NCBI GenBank assembly: GCA_022764505.1
Contig: JALEQJ010000032.1
Location: forward strand, 1 to 64,000
Source of the DNA: Phocaeicola sp.
GTDB taxonomy: Bacteria; Bacteroidota; Bacteroidia; Bacteroidales; Bacteroidaceae
DNA: 64,000 bases
Direction of reading: 5' to 3'
Part shown: positions 1 to 7,946 of the stretch, piece after piece
Position numbering within the stretch: the first letter of the stretch is position 1
How the letters are laid out: every line of letters begins with the position of its first letter
Notes under the pieces: model-generated
Seen by the model: the letters and a program-made list of their open reading frames with translations, nothing else
Told to the model about the DNA's origin: nothing
Database searches by the model: none
Program-made: the position numbers and the translations under genes

Positions 1-338
<338 letters not shown>

Positions 339-423
339 ATTATCCGCTAAGTTTGATGATTTATTTTAAGCTTATTAGTTCGTTTATTCTTTTCTTGTTG
401 ATGTCTTAGATCCTTTTTTACGG

Positions 424-535
424 TTTTAAGGTGATTATAGCGCGAAGGTTCCACCTCTTCCCATTCCGAACAGAGCAGTTAAGCTTCGTCGCGCCGATGG
501 TACTGCGTATAGTGGGAGAGTAGGTCGTCGCTTGT
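424..535 (+). rRNA. 5S ribosomal RNA
   Basis: The sequence has the typical 5S core CCATTCCGAACAGAG, followed by GCGCCGATGGTACTGC and GGGAGAGTAGGTCGTCGC, about 85 nt after the 23S end. Its length of about 112 nt is normal. This is the distal end of an rrn operon. No tRNA follows it. Confidence 0.95.
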
Positions 536-545
536 TTTATTAATT

Positions 546-586
546 ACTTCCCTTGTTTCTTTCATAGAAATGAGGGAAGTTTTTTA
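546..586 (+). terminator. Terminator of the rRNA operon
   Basis: An inverted repeat ACTTCCCT / AGGGAAGT encloses a short loop and is followed directly by six T residues on the plus strand. It lies 11 nt after the 5S gene. Confidence 0.85.
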
Positions 587-661
587 TGCCCTTTTCTTGC
601 CTGCATTCTCTTCTCTTTCTGACTATATAGAAAGTAGATAGAAGTGCGAAAGAGGAAAAGG

Positions 662-805
662 AAATAAGTAAAAAGCAAATAGGGTATATCAGTAACGATA
701 TACCCTATTTGCTTCTTATAAAGATAGCTCACCGTTAAGGTCGATGAAAACCTGATGTTTTCACAACGGAATAATCCTTATTGTGAATAGCGATTCAAAT
801 TAGTA
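662..805 (-). ncRNA. tracrRNA of the type II-C CRISPR system
   Basis: Read on the minus strand, the RNA begins with an anti-repeat (about 805-780). It matches the array repeat as TACTAATTTGAA, a 6-7 nt imperfect bulge, then TCACAA, so it can pair with the 5' half of the crRNA repeat. It continues through a small hairpin (GAAAAC arms at about 745-762) and ends in a perfect 17-bp stem at 674-713. That stem is followed by TTTTACTTATTT, a Rho-independent terminator. A promoter box TATATTTG sits just upstream (809-816). The RNA is about 140 nt long, diverges from cas9, and ends well clear of the 5S gene. What is seen: the pairing, the stem and the promoter box. What is inferred: that this is the guide-forming tracrRNA. 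The exact 5' end is predicted. Confidence 0.9.
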
Positions 806-808
806 CTG

Positions 809-816
809 CAAATATA
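809..816 (-). promoter_or_regulatory. tracrRNA promoter, -7 box
   Basis: TATATTTG on the minus strand is an exact match to the Bacteroidetes -7 consensus TAnnTTTG. It places the start of transcription near 803, at the beginning of the anti-repeat. No clear TTG -33 element is visible at the usual distance. Confidence 0.65.
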
Positions 817-837
817 ATGTTTTTTTACACTTTATGG

Positions 838-866
838 TTGGAATTGTAGTAAAAAATGTAAATTTG
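838..866 (+). promoter_or_regulatory. cas9 operon promoter
   Basis: TTG (838-840), 18 nt, then TAAATTTG (859-866) matches the Bacteroidetes promoter grammar. It would start the mRNA near 872, about 19 nt before the cas9 ATG. It is divergent from the tracrRNA promoter, so both guide and nuclease start from the same 90-bp spacer. Confidence 0.7.
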
Positions 867-890
867 TAACAAAAGAAATAGATTCAACCT

Positions 891-3800
891 ATGAAAACAA
901 TATTCGGATTAGACTTGGGCGTAGCCAGTGTAGGCTGGGCAGTCATCAAAGAACGAGAGCAAATAGAAGAGCAAACCAGAATAGAAGGTGCCGGTGTAAG
1001 AATTTCTTCTTTAGATGGGAGTGTAGTATCTGCTTATAAAAGAGGAGAAAGTATAGGTACTAATGTTGCACGTACTCAAAAGCGTGGTATGCGCAGGAAC
1101 CTGCAACGTTATAAATTGCGTAGAAAAAACTTGCGGGAATGTCTTTTGCGCTATGGTTGGATAAAACCTGATACTTTTTTGAACGAAGTAGGGCAGACAC
1201 GCTTTTATACTTACGAACAGCGTGCTAAAGCAACTACAGAACGTATCTCTTTGGAAGATATGGCGAGAGTACTGCTGATGATCAATAAGAAACGTGGCTA
1301 TAAAAGCAATAGAAAAGATAATACGACAGAGGATAAGAAGCAGAGTGCATATTTAGAGTCTATCAAAGAGAAATCCAATGCGCTGAAGCAACAGACATTG
1401 ACCATAGGGCAATATCTTTGGAATATAATAGAGCAGAGTGGACATAATCGCCTGAGAGGTTTGGTTTTTTATCGGAAAGAATATCTCAATGAGTTAGAAA
1501 CTATTTGGAAAAAACAAGCAGAGTTTAATCCGGAAGAGTTTACGGCTACACGCTACAAAGAAATAGAACAAATTATCTTCTATCAGCGGGAGTTGAAAAG
1601 TTGTAAGGAGTTGATTGCTCATTGTGAATTGGAGCAAGAAATCTGTACAACAAAAGGAGCAGATGGGAAAGAAATCCATTATACAAAAGCTCCTAAAGTT
1701 TGTCCAAAGTCTTCACCTATTTATCAAGAGTTCAAAATTTGGCAACGTCTCAATGATGTGGTATTGTTTCAAAAAGACGAAATTCGCCCATGGAAATCTG
1801 TAGGAGCCTTGCGCGAACGCCTACAGACGCCAGAGGACTGGGAAGATGCACGTGTACGTCCTCTCACAGACGAAGAGAAAAAGCTACTCTTTGATAAACT
1901 TTCTTTTGTGAAAGAATTGAAGCAAGAGGCTGTATTAACTTCCCTTTTCGGTAAGGTGCATCATTGGAATATGAACTTTGAGAAATTGGAAGGAAATATT
2001 ACTTTGGCACAACTATATAGTAAATATAAAGCAGCGTATGTTGAGATAGAGAAGAAGCAGCCTAAGGGTAAGACTGATGTCGAGAAATATAAAATGCTGT
2101 ATGATTATTTTAAGAAAGGAGATAACCCTCTCTATAGAAATACTTTCTATTTTGACAGCACCTTGGAAGGAAAAGCTTTTGAGAAACAAGCATTTTACAG
2201 GCTTTGGCATTTGTTATACTCTTATACGGCGGATAATTCTCTTTCCGGGCAGCAGAGTCTTATAGAAAAGTTGGAAACCACCTTTGGCTTCCCAAAGCTT
2301 TTGGCGGAGACACTTTCTACCATACATTTCCCAGACGGTTATGCTTCTCTCAGTACCAAAGCCATCAGAAAGATATTGCCATTTATGAAGCAAGGGCAAC
2401 AGTATAGCGAGGCTTGCGAGTCTGCGGGTTATAGACATTCTGCTCGTTCTCTTACAAAAGCAGAGATAGCAGAGAAAACATACGTGCCTTCTTTGGAACT
2501 GTTGAAGAGGAATAGCTTGAGAAATCCTGTAGCAGAAAAAATGCTCAATCAAATGATCCACGTAGTGAACCAACTCACTGCTACCTATGGACGTCCTGAT
2601 GAGATACGGGTAGAAATGGCAAGAGAACTCAAAAAGAATGCCGATGAACGCAAGAATTTGAGTCAAGCGATAGTTAAAAATGAGAAAGATAGACAGCGTA
2701 TCGTGCAGATATTGGAGAAGGACTATCATATCCAAAATGTAAAGAACTCACAAATAGAAAAATATCGTTTATGGGAGGAACTGAAAGACAATGGATACAA
2801 AACGTTATACTCAGACCTGTATGTAGATATATATGATTTGCTTAAAACTGAAGGTGGTTCAAAGTATAATGTAGAGCATATTATTCCTCGTTCTGTACTT
2901 TTTGATAATAGTTTTCACAATAAGACGATAGAACTTCGTACTGTCAATGAGCAGAAAGGAAATGAAACCGCATACGATTATATGCGAGGAAAAGGTGCGA
3001 ATGCTTTGGATTGTTATATACAGCGTGTGAAGGATCTGTATGCCAAGAAGGCTATCAGTGGGAAGAAAAAGGATTATCTGTTAATGAGTGCAGAGGAACT
3101 ACCGCAAGACTTCTTAGCACGAGATTTGAAGATGACGCAGTATATCGCTCGTGAAGCCGTGAAACGATTGGAGAGTTTAGCTCCTCGTGTTATGGCTACT
3201 ACAGGTTCCATTACCAGTGCTTTGAGAGATAGATGGGGGCTAATAGACATCATAGCACAAGTACATAGGGGAGAAGAAGTTTTATCAAATGTAGAACAAG
3301 AGGAAGATGGTAAAGGTGGTAAACGCATAGACCATCGTCATCATGCTTTGGATGCTTTGGTTGTGGCACTCACAAAGCCTGCCATTGTGCAACATTATAA
3401 TACGCTTTCTTCTCATGCTCGTGGAGAGAAAAATTATATAACGGAAAGTGTTTTGAGTATCCCTATTTCAAATCTGAATAAAGATAGCTTCCGTGCTTTG
3501 ATAAAAGATGAATTGAGAAAAATCCTAATCTCTAATAAAGCCAATAATAAAGTGCTGACCTCGCATATCAATAAGGCTAAACCTTATGTAGATGTTCAGA
3601 AAGATAAATTGCAACATACATGGACGGTAAGAGGTGCATTGCACGATGAAACTATATATGGGCAGATAAAAAATCCGGAACGTCCCGAAGAAAAAATATT
3701 TACCATTAGAAAAGAAGTCAATAAGGATTTCAAAGCAGAGTATATAGATAGAGTGGTAGATGCTGCTGCAAGAAAGGTGTTAAGAGAAAGATTGGCTGCC

Positions 3801-4463
3801 TTTGGTGGAGATACGAACCAAGCATTTGCCAACTTGGAAGAACAGCCTATTTGGCTATCCCAAGAGAAAGGCATAGCGATCAAGAAGGTTACCTTGCAAG
3901 TAACCGATAAACCTATTCCATTGCGCTTACAGAGAGATGTACATGGGCAAGTGATCAAAGATAAAGAAGGAAATCCACAGTTCACGCATTTTGCTAATAC
4001 TAACAATAATCATCATGTAGCTTTTTATCGGACACCTAGTGGAAAAGTGGAAGAACGTATGGTTAGTTTTTATGAAGCAGCAAAGCGTGGTATAGCAGGT
4101 TTACCCATAATAGATAGAGATTATCGTAAAGCTGATGGATATGAATTCCTTTTCACTCTCAAGAAAAATGAATATGTGGTATTCCCGAGTGTGGAAGGAG
4201 AACCGGCTTTTGACCCACGCACGATAGATCTTACAGATGTAGCTAATGTGGAGAAAATATCTCCTTATTTATTTAGGGTGCAGAAAATCTCTTCTTGTGA
4301 TTATGGTTTTAGACATCACGCAGACACCTCCACAGAAAGAGAGAAAAAGTTTCAAAACATCACGTGGAAAAGAATTAGATCATTAGAAAATAATAGTTTC
4401 TTAGGTCTTGTCAAGGTGCGTTTGAACCATATAGGAAGAATCGTGTCGGTAGGGGAGGAGTAA
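891..4463 (+). CDS. cas9: CRISPR-associated endonuclease Cas9 (type II-C, compact)
   Basis: RNA-guided DNA endonuclease that cuts DNA matching a crRNA spacer when loaded with crRNA:tracrRNA. RuvC-I is at the N-terminus (GLDLGVASVGWAVI, catalytic D8). An arginine-rich bridge helix is at about 57-90. The recognition lobe spans roughly 90-560. RuvC-II holds VEMAREL with E575. The HNH domain has VEHIIPRS (H663) and the catalytic asparagine at about N686. RuvC-III has DHRHHALDAL with H818 and D821. About 300 residues remain for the PAM-interacting end. All key residues are present, so the nuclease should be active. At 1190 aa it is shorter than many Bacteroidetes II-C enzymes, which often approach 1400 aa, but longer than Neisseria Cas9. 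It is followed by cas1 after 75 bp. There is no csn2 or cas4, which fits subtype II-C. Confidence 0.97.
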   Translation: MKTIFGLDLGVASVGWAVIKEREQIEEQTRIEGAGVRISSLDGSVVSAYKRGESIGTNVARTQKRGMRRNLQRYKLRRKNLRECLLRYGWIKPDTFLNEVGQTRFYTYEQRAKATTERISLEDMARVLLMINKKRGYKSNRKDNTTEDKKQSAYLESIKEKSNALKQQTLTIGQYLWNIIEQSGHNRLRGLVFYRKEYLNELETIWKKQAEFNPEEFTATRYKEIEQIIFYQRELKSCKELIAHCELEQEICTTKGADGKEIHYTKAPKVCPKSSPIYQEFKIWQRLNDVVLFQKDEIRPWKSVGALRERLQTPEDWEDARVRPLTDEEKKLLFDKLSFVKELKQEAVLTSLFGKVHHWNMNFEKLEGNITLAQLYSKYKAAYVEIEKKQPKGKTDVEKYKMLYDYFKKGDNPLYRNTFYFDSTLEGKAFEKQAFYRLWHLLYSYTADNSLSGQQSLIEKLETTFGFPKLLAETLSTIHFPDGYASLSTKAIRKILPFMKQGQQYSEACESAGYRHSARSLTKAEIAEKTYVPSLELLKRNSLRNPVAEKMLNQMIHVVNQLTATYGRPDEIRVEMARELKKNADERKNLSQAIVKNEKDRQRIVQILEKDYHIQNVKNSQIEKYRLWEELKDNGYKTLYSDLYVDIYDLLKTEGGSKYNVEHIIPRSVLFDNSFHNKTIELRTVNEQKGNETAYDYMRGKGANALDCYIQRVKDLYAKKAISGKKKDYLLMSAEELPQDFLARDLKMTQYIAREAVKRLESLAPRVMATTGSITSALRDRWGLIDIIAQVHRGEEVLSNVEQEEDGKGGKRIDHRHHALDALVVALTKPAIVQHYNTLSSHARGEKNYITESVLSIPISNLNKDSFRALIKDELRKILISNKANNKVLTSHINKAKPYVDVQKDKLQHTWTVRGALHDETIYGQIKNPERPEEKIFTIRKEVNKDFKAEYIDRVVDAAARKVLRERLAAFGGDTNQAFANLEEQPIWLSQEKGIAIKKVTLQVTDKPIPLRLQRDVHGQVIKDKEGNPQFTHFANTNNNHHVAFYRTPSGKVEERMVSFYEAAKRGIAGLPIIDRDYRKADGYEFLFTLKKNEYVVFPSVEGEPAFDPRTIDLTDVANVEKISPYLFRVQKISSCDYGFRHHADTSTEREKKFQNITWKRIRSLENNSFLGLVKVRLNHIGRIVSVGEE

Positions 4464-4538
4464 AGTGGATAGCTTTTTCCTCTACTGCTATCCACCACCA
4501 TATAAGTAGAAGAAAGTGAAACTCTCAATACTACGCTT

Positions 4539-5474
4539 ATGATAAAGAAGACTTTGTATTTTGGCAATCCTGCCTACTTATCTTTGAAAGATAAACAGTT
4601 AGTGATTAAACTACCGGAAGTAGAAAAGTCTGAGTATTTTTCTTCTTCTCTGAAAGAGGTACATAGTGTAACAAAGCCCATAGAAGATATAGGTGTGCTG
4701 GTGCTGGATCATCAACAAATCACCATAACGCAAGGAGTTTTGGAAGCTTTATTGGAAAACAATGTCGCAGTGATTACTTGCGATAAGCGTTCTCTTCCTG
4801 TAGGACTGATGCTTCCACTCTATGGACATTCTACGCAGAATGAACGTTTCAGAGAGCAGATAGATGCTTCTGTCCCTTTGCGAAAACAACTTTGGCAGCA
4901 AACCATTCAAACAAAAATAGCCAATCAGGCTGTTGTATTAGAACAATGTACCGTAGATATCTATCCTTGTATGAGAATCTGGAGTACAGAAGTGCGTAGT
5001 GGAGATACAGAGAATATGGAAGCTCGTGCTGCTGCTTTCTATTGGAAACACCTATTTAAGCAGATATGTTCGGATTTCAAACGAGAGCGAGAAGGAGAAG
5101 CTCCCAATCATTTACTCAATTATGGTTATGCTATTCTCCGTGCTGTAGTGGCACGTGCCTTGGTATGTGCAGGCTTGCTTCCTACACTGGGGATTCATCA
5201 TCATAATAGATACAATGCTTATTGTCTGGCAGATGACCTGATGGAGCCTTATCGCCCTTATGTAGATCTTTTGGTCTATGACATGGTGCTTAAACAAGGT
5301 GCAAATATCCCGTTGAATAAAGAAATCAAGGCAGAACTCTTAGCCATTCCTACTATGGACGTCTGTATAGGCGGGAAGAAATCTCCTCTTATGGTAGCTG
5401 CCGGACTTACGGCATCTTCTCTTAGGAAATGTTTTTCGGGAGTACAGCGAAAGATTTTATATCCTTTACTGTAG
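4539..5474 (+). CDS. cas1: CRISPR-associated endonuclease Cas1 (type II)
   Basis: Integrase subunit of the Cas1-Cas2 complex that inserts new spacers at the leader end of the array. At 311 aa it has the normal type II length. The metal-binding glutamate is in EARAAAFYW (about E161). The histidine motif GIHHHNRYN lies near 218-225, and the acidic motif ADDLMEPYRP lies near 231-240, as in other type II Cas1 proteins. It lies 75 bp after cas9 and 13 bp before cas2, so the three genes form one operon from the promoter at 838-866. Confidence 0.97.
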   Translation: MIKKTLYFGNPAYLSLKDKQLVIKLPEVEKSEYFSSSLKEVHSVTKPIEDIGVLVLDHQQITITQGVLEALLENNVAVITCDKRSLPVGLMLPLYGHSTQNERFREQIDASVPLRKQLWQQTIQTKIANQAVVLEQCTVDIYPCMRIWSTEVRSGDTENMEARAAAFYWKHLFKQICSDFKREREGEAPNHLLNYGYAILRAVVARALVCAGLLPTLGIHHHNRYNAYCLADDLMEPYRPYVDLLVYDMVLKQGANIPLNKEIKAELLAIPTMDVCIGGKKSPLMVAAGLTASSLRKCFSGVQRKILYPLL

Positions 5475-5487
5475 AAAGGAGAATACT

Positions 5488-5823
5488 ATGCAAGAATGTA
5501 TCAGCAAATATAGAGTTATGTGGGTGTGGGTACTCTTTGATCTCCCTACAGAGACAAAGAAGCAACGAAAAATGGCAGCCGAATTTAGAAAATCACTGAT
5601 ACAAAATGGGTTTCAAATGTTTCAATTTTCTATTTATATGCGGCATTGTGCCAGTGTAGAGAATGCAGAGGTGCATAAACGGAGGGTAAGATCTATTTTA
5701 CCTGCAGAAGGGAAAGTTTGTATTATGGGACTTACTGATGCTCAATTTGCCAATATGCAGATTTTTTATGGGGCTAAGAGTTATAAGACTCCTCCACCTC
5801 CTATGCAGTTAGAATTGTTTTAG
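5488..5823 (+). CDS. cas2: CRISPR-associated protein Cas2 (type II)
   Basis: Structural partner of Cas1 in spacer integration. It is 111 aa with a ferredoxin-like fold. The N-terminal beta strand ends in VWVLFDLPT with the conserved aspartate D18, followed by the basic helix TKKQRKMAAEFRKSL. The C-terminus is proline-rich and ends in QLELF. A purine-rich ribosome site, AAAGGAG, lies just before the ATG. It is the last gene of the cas operon. A hairpin terminator follows 19 nt after the stop codon, then the array. Confidence 0.96.
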   Translation: MQECISKYRVMWVWVLFDLPTETKKQRKMAAEFRKSLIQNGFQMFQFSIYMRHCASVENAEVHKRRVRSILPAEGKVCIMGLTDAQFANMQIFYGAKSYKTPPPPMQLELF

Positions 5824-5841
5824 TATTGAAGTAATAGTAGA

Positions 5842-5880
5842 AAAGGAGAAATCAAGTTTTTGTACTTGGTTTCTCCTTTC
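5842..5880. terminator. Terminator between cas2 and the CRISPR array (probably bidirectional)
   Basis: AAAGGAGAAA..CAAG pairs with CTTG..TTTCTCCTTT around an 8-nt loop. On the plus strand it is followed by a T-rich tract and would end the cas mRNA. On the minus strand it is followed by TTTTCTACT and could end the array transcript that runs toward cas2. Confidence 0.65.
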
Positions 5881-5948
5881 TTCTTACTTCTTTTTTTGTT
5901 CTAATTTTTCTTGTAATCTACTACTTAATAGGCGATTATAAGGTTTCA
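5881..5948. other. Putative leader / spacer-acquisition end of the array
   Basis: An AT-rich 68-bp segment abuts the first perfect repeat on the cas2 side. It is assigned as the acquisition end because all repeats near it are perfect and the only degenerate repeat is at the opposite end. It contains no TAnnTTTG box reading into the array. This fits crRNA transcription running toward it, not away from it. The assignment is inferred. Confidence 0.5.
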
Positions 5949-7223
5949 GCTGTTGTTTATAGAACAAAGATACTAATTTGAAAGCTAATCACAACCAGGC
6001 GAAAGCTAATAAAGCTAATATCTTGCTGTTGTTTATAGAACAAAGATACTAATTTGAAAGCTAATCACAACAACTCCAAGTTCACAAAATCTTGCCATTG
6101 TGCTGTTGTTTATAGAACAAAGATACTAATTTGAAAGCTAATCACAACTTGCGTACACATACACCACGGCATCATCGTGCTGTTGTTTATAGAACAAAGA
6201 TACTAATTTGAAAGCTAATCACAACTCTGGTGGTTATCTCCCCGACCCTAATAAGCTGTTGTTTATAGAACAAAGATACTAATTTGAAAGCTAATCACAA
6301 CTCTCGCAAAATGATTTCATTTTGTCCGGGTGCTGTTGTTTATAGAACAAAGATACTAATTTGAAAGCTAATCACAACCAATTTCCTTTTGCTTTGCAAC
6401 CCATTCGGGCTGTTGTTTATAGAACAAAGATACTAATTTGAAAGCTAATCACAACTTAACTCCCTTCTTTTGTAACTTGCTTATCGCTGTTGTTTATAGA
6501 ACAAAGATACTAATTTGAAAGCTAATCACAACCAAAATCTGTAAAGCAGTTTTTCAAATTCTGCTGTTGTTTATAGAACAAAGATACTAATTTGAAAGCT
6601 AATCACAACATATCACTCTGTATTTACAATGTTATTACGCTGTTGTTTATAGAACAAAGATACTAATTTGAAAGCTAATCACAACCAGGGTTAGGAGTGT
6701 ATCCACTATCAGGTGCTGTTGTTTATAGAACAAAGATACTAATTTGAAAGCTAATCACAACCGCACCTCGCTATTATAGCTATAAAACTAAGCTGTTGTT
6801 TATAGAACAAAGATACTAATTTGAAAGCTAATCACAACTTATTGTGCAGGATACACTAATAGTGCTTTGCTGTTGTTTATAGAACAAAGATACTAATTTG
6901 AAAGCTAATCACAACTGCACCACACAAGTTCACTTCGTTGGCGTAGCTGTTGTTTATAGAACAAAGATACTAATTTGAAAGCTAATCACAACTGTAGCTG
7001 TCGTAGCCAATACGAATGTATCGCTGTTGTTTATAGAACAAAGATACTAATTTGAAAGCTAATCACAACTAATGGCTTCGGTTCTTTCACGACTGAACAG
7101 CTGTTGTTTATAGAACAAAGATACTAATTTGAAAGCTAATCACAACGATAATGAGGTTAAAAAACGAACTATGACTGCTGTTGTTTATAGAACAAAGATA
7201 CTAATTTGAAAGCTAATCACAAC
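5949..7223 (-). promoter_or_regulatory. Bacteroidetes promoter embedded in every intact repeat
   Basis: On the crRNA strand each intact repeat carries TTG at repeat positions 2-4 and TATCTTTG at positions 24-31, separated by 19 nt. In the first repeat these are plus-strand positions 5992-5994 and 5965-5972. The spacing equals that of other promoters in this window (kor operon, prmA, 90-aa gene). Initiation would fall in the last 10 or so nt of the repeat, just upstream of the next spacer. The terminal repeat has TATCTTTT instead. The boxes are observed; activity is inferred. Confidence 0.55.
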
Positions 7224-7300
7224 TCTCGGCTGTATTCCGTCTTTACAGCCTCAGCTGTTGTTTATAGAAAAAAGATACTAATTTGAAAACGAATCACAAT
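5949..7300 (-). CRISPR. CRISPR array, 18 repeats / 17 spacers
   Basis: The repeats are 47 nt. On the plus strand they begin GCTGTTGTTTATAGAACAAA and end GAAAGCTAATCACAAC. Spacers are 30 nt, except four of 29 nt (spacers 1, 4, 9 and 10 counted from the cas2 side). The 47+30 architecture is typical of Bacteroidetes II-C arrays. The crRNA-sense strand is minus, because only the minus-strand repeat (starting GTTGTGATTAGC) pairs with the tracrRNA anti-repeat. Repeats 1-17 are identical by eye. Repeat 18 (7254-7300) is degenerate: GAAAAAAG for GAACAAAG, and AAAACGAATCACAAT at the end. No spacer matched other DNA in this window by eye. Confidence 0.98.
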
Positions 7301-7372
7301 CACAAGCCATCGCACATGCCTTTGAAACTGTGTGTGTAGGGAATGGGGTCTTCAAAAAGTATCTGCCACAAC

Positions 7373-7645
7373 TTAGCCGTTCATTAAAGAATTATATTCT
7401 TCAAGTGAAACCACTTTGAAGAGTGTACGATAGTCTGAACAACCTCGTTTTACATCTTCAGGATGGTCATATGCATAGAGGCGGTTGCCGTTGTGCTCCG
7501 CCTCTTCCAGCATCGCATAGGCTTTTTCTTCTCCGTACATTCGTATGGCAGTAGAGATCATACGAGCGTATCTATTCTCACGTATCTTGAGATTATAATA
7601 CCTATAAATCTCACGACCTGTCATTCCTTCTGTTGCTCGTTTCAT
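7373..7645 (-). CDS. Unrecognised 90-aa protein, encoded upstream of the array in crRNA direction
   Basis: I do not recognise this protein. It is small, soluble and charged, probably mostly helical (ISTAIRMYGEEKAYAMLEEAEH), with a conserved-looking tail (YAYDHPEDVKRGC). The same frame stays open upstream to 7906. I chose the ATG at 7645 because a strong promoter (TTG-N19-TATATTTG, 7697-7668) lies 22 nt before it, and the upstream extension runs through that promoter and the terminator at 7885-7926. The gene ends 72 nt before the degenerate repeat, with no visible terminator between, so its mRNA could run into the array in the crRNA direction. A CRISPR-related role is possible but rests only on position. 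Confidence 0.6.
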   Translation of the reverse strand: MKRATEGMTGREIYRYYNLKIRENRYARMISTAIRMYGEEKAYAMLEEAEHNGNRLYAYDHPEDVKRGCSDYRTLFKVVSLEEYNSLMNG

Positions 7646-7884
7646 AACTTCTTCAATTTTGATACCGCAAATATATAGAACACAATAACATGAACAAAGA
7701 TATAGATCTCTATTTCCTTTACGCATAAAGAAATAAGTAGATGGTATAAATGATAAAAGTAGAGAGGAGAGTATAAAATGGCTAAAATAGATAGCATACA
7801 CCCTCTCATAGGCTATCATAACCGTGTTTTTATATAGAGAAAAGCTGGATTGCGATTGATTAAGGAGAAAAATAGGACTTAACA
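7646..7884. other. Non-coding spacer upstream of the 90-aa gene
   Basis: This AT-rich stretch carries the promoter described for the 90-aa gene. The open frame across it encodes low-complexity hydrophobic sequence without a credible start, so I see no gene in it. Confidence 0.6.
7668..7697 (-). promoter_or_regulatory. Promoter of the 90-aa gene
   Basis: On the minus strand TTG (7697-7695), 19 nt, then TATATTTG (7675-7668) gives a start near 7662. A second box TATCTTTG overlaps the -33 region at 7702-7695. Transcription from here would also cross into the CRISPR array. Confidence 0.7.
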
Positions 7885-7926
7885 AAAAAGCGAGTAGTAA
7901 CTTCATTTCAAATTACCACTCGCTTT
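7885..7926 (-). terminator. Terminator of the small lipoprotein gene
   Basis: AAAAGCGAGTGGTAAT pairs with TTACTACTCGCTTTT, and the minus strand continues TTTTTTG. It lies 20 nt after the stop codon of the lipoprotein gene at 7947. Confidence 0.8.
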
Positions 7927-7946
7927 TCCTTTTTATAAGCAGTATG

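Noticed and set aside
541..660. tRNA gene downstream of 5S
   Set aside because: No T-arm (GGTTCAA-like) or cloverleaf could be read between the rrn terminator and the tracrRNA terminator.
2214..2735. 173-aa frame on the opposite strand of cas9
   Set aside because: It lies wholly inside the Cas9 recognition-lobe and RuvC-II coding sequence, has no promoter and no recognisable motif; a shadow frame.
5949..7300. Self-targeting spacers
   Set aside because: Reading the 17 spacers against this window by eye gave no full-length match outside the array; partial matches were no better than chance except for the repeat-like segment in spacer 1.
7646..7906. Longer frame extending the 90-aa gene to 177 aa
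   Set aside because: The added part is low-complexity, begins inside the terminator hairpin at 7885-7926 and runs through a strong promoter. The ATG at 7645 explains the data better.
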